Below, in pieces: positions 5,773-6,404 of a stretch of 6,404 bases of DNA; within the stretch, counting starts at the first letter, position 1, and every line of letters begins with the position of its first letter. The translations under genes and the position numbers were made by a program. The notes beneath the pieces were generated by a model. That model made no database searches and was not told the origin of the DNA. It worked only from the letters and a program-made list of their open reading frames with translations. This DNA comes from Candidatus Methanomethylophilaceae archaeon (GTDB taxonomy: Archaea; Thermoplasmatota; Thermoplasmata; Methanomassiliicoccales; Methanomethylophilaceae). The stretch is taken from the NCBI GenBank assembly GCA_017475875.1, contig JAFVET010000018.1, positions 1 through 6,404 on the forward strand. Reading direction: 5' to 3'.

Positions 5773-5790
5773 CCTCACCTCCGGGTGAGG
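5773..5790 (+). terminator. Hairpin terminator after the substrate-binding protein gene
   Basis: CCTCACC and GGTGAGG form a perfect seven-base-pair stem around a TCCG loop, 25 bases after the stop codon. ACATTTTA follows it on the plus strand and CCCTTTT precedes it. Archaeal termination depends mainly on the T-rich stretch, so the role of the stem is inferred. No gene is recognised between here and the tRNA. Confidence 0.5.
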
Positions 5791-5949
5791 CACATTTTAC
5801 CAAGGATCCTAGGTCGCCGAGGGCAAAGGTCGCGCATCGGTTAGAATTCTTGACGATGGAACACCGATGTGACGTCAATAATAACCGACAAGTTCGGAAG
5901 GTTCACGACGATTCGAAGTCCCTTTGTTTCAGGTAAGGAATGAAGAAGA

Positions 5950-6024
5950 TGGTGCAGCCGCCGGGAATTGAACCCGGGCAACAACCTTGGAAGGGTTGAA
6001 TCCTAGCCCCTAGATCACAGCTGC
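5950..6024 (-). tRNA. tRNA-Gly (anticodon UCC), CCA end encoded
   Basis: Read on the minus strand, the mature 5' end is at 6024 and the encoded CCA at 5952-5950. The acceptor stem GCAGCTG pairs with CGGCTGC (seven pairs, one G-U). The D stem is ATCT/AGGAT. The anticodon stem CAACC/GGTTG closes a CTTCCAA loop with anticodon TCC. The T stem CCGGG/CCCGG encloses TTCAATT. The discriminator base is A, as usual for tRNA-Gly. No intron is present. A T-rich tract (TCTTCTTCATT) immediately after the CCA probably ends transcription. This tRNA decodes GGA and probably GGG. Confidence 0.97.
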
Positions 6025-6049
6025 TTGAAATCCCTCTAATTCAAACTTG

Positions 6050-6057
6050 TATATAAG
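6050..6057 (-). promoter_or_regulatory. TATA box of the tRNA-Gly gene
   Basis: The minus strand reads CTTATATA, centred 29-30 bp upstream of the tRNA 5' end. This is the standard archaeal spacing and implies little or no 5' leader on the primary transcript. Confidence 0.65.
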
Positions 6058-6108
6058 CAATTCTACGGAAGAACTTTCCGTGCGGAAGCGGGGGACGCCC
6101 TAAATGGA

Positions 6109-6116
6109 ATTATAAT
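6109..6116 (+). promoter_or_regulatory. TATA box of the rightmost gene
   Basis: ATTATAAT is centred about 24 bp before the GTG at 6136. This spacing predicts transcription starting at or within a few bases of the start codon, that is, a leaderless mRNA. Confidence 0.5.
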
Positions 6117-6135
6117 TGAATGCAGTTCCATCCAT

Positions 6136-6404
6136 GTGGCCGAAACCCCAGTTTTCACGAATCCAGACCAAGCCAAGATCTACCGCCGGATCGGTTCCAA
6201 AGGTCTTGGGTCCGACGGGTTGGAGAAGGTCCTCAAAGGTCTCAGGTCGAGTAGCGGCAAGGTCCATCCGGCGTTGGTCCGCCTGATCCTGGAGAAGGCC
6301 GCCGAATCCGGGAGGGAAGGCACCGACGAAATCGCTAAGATTTTGTCATTGGCTCGTCACACCTACGGAACACCGGAATCCGTGGCCTCATACATCCGTC
6401 TGGG
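6136..6404 (+). CDS. Uncharacterised protein, partial at the right edge
   Basis: A frame open from GTG 6136 to the window end gives 89 codons. It begins with (M)AETPVFTNPDQAKIYRRIGS and ends in HTYGTPESVASYIRL. The protein is hydrophilic, basic and mostly helical in appearance. It has a KGLGSDGLEKVLKGLRSSSG stretch and then HPALVRLILEKAAESG. No signal peptide, membrane segment, nucleotide-binding loop or metal motif is visible, and I do not recognise the family. Third codon positions are mostly G or C, as in the transporter genes, which supports real coding. No ATG exists in this frame. The overlapping ATG at 6134 is in another frame that ends after about 50 codons with unnatural composition. 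The GTG start is supported by the TATA box at the leaderless distance. The full length and function cannot be judged here. Confidence 0.65.
   Translation, partial: MAETPVFTNPDQAKIYRRIGSKGLGSDGLEKVLKGLRSSSGKVHPALVRLILEKAAESGREGTDEIAKILSLARHTYGTPESVASYIRL

Noticed and set aside
5806..5813. Palindrome AGGATCCT, followed by CCTAGG
   Set aside because: Short palindromes of this size are common by chance and have no repeated partner or promoter context here.
5835..5869. Inverted repeat CATCGGT ... ACCGATG with a 21-base loop between the binding-protein gene and the tRNA
   Set aside because: Seven pairs around a long loop with no tract of T and no nearby gene end is within chance expectation; no RNA family is recognised.
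1..6404. CRISPR array, insertion sequence, phage genes or replication origin
   Set aside because: No regularly spaced repeats, transposase motifs, terminal inverted repeats or structural phage proteins were seen on either strand.

Overview
The window looks archaeal. Short TATA boxes sit about 25-35 bp upstream of most starts. A tRNA-Gly(UCC) gene has an encoded CCA end and its own TATA box. The rightmost gene looks leaderless. Protein style, including an archaeal SprT/DUF45-like fold remnant, a dockerin module on a transport protein and a bacterial-type AraC regulator, points to a Thermoplasmatota methanogen, perhaps a host-associated member of Methanomassiliicoccales. All complete genes stop with TGA or TAA and none with TAG, which fits that group but does not prove it. 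The lineage is an inference from recall, not from a search.

Left third (1 to about 1400), visibly richer in A+T, all on the minus strand. The gene furthest upstream is a SprT/DUF45-like putative metallopeptidase whose metal-binding motif is lost and whose frame is interrupted by ochre codons at both ends (recognisable frame about 648-1328), so probably a decaying gene. Downstream lies a PIN-domain nuclease gene (138-581), coupled by an ATGA overlap to a small gene that leaves the window at base 1. Together these last two look like a toxin-antitoxin pair in toxin-first order.

Centre (about 1400-5790), G+C rich: a metal-chelate (iron/siderophore, heme or cobamide) ABC uptake locus. A FecCD/BtuC-type permease and its FecE/BtuD-type ATPase form a two-gene plus-strand operon. 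An AraC-family regulator lies convergent to it, and the two coding ends overlap by 23 bp. The regulator is divergent from a membrane-anchored substrate-binding protein that carries a dockerin-like calcium-binding repeat pair between its anchor and its binding domain. A 17-bp element (AAACRGAACCATWATTG) occurs once upstream of the permease and once in the regulator/binding-protein intergenic region. It is a good candidate operator tying both halves of the transporter to the regulator.

Right end (5790-6404): a probable terminator hairpin, about 160 bp with nothing recognised, tRNA-Gly(UCC) on the minus strand, and a divergent GTG-start gene of unknown function that runs off the right edge.
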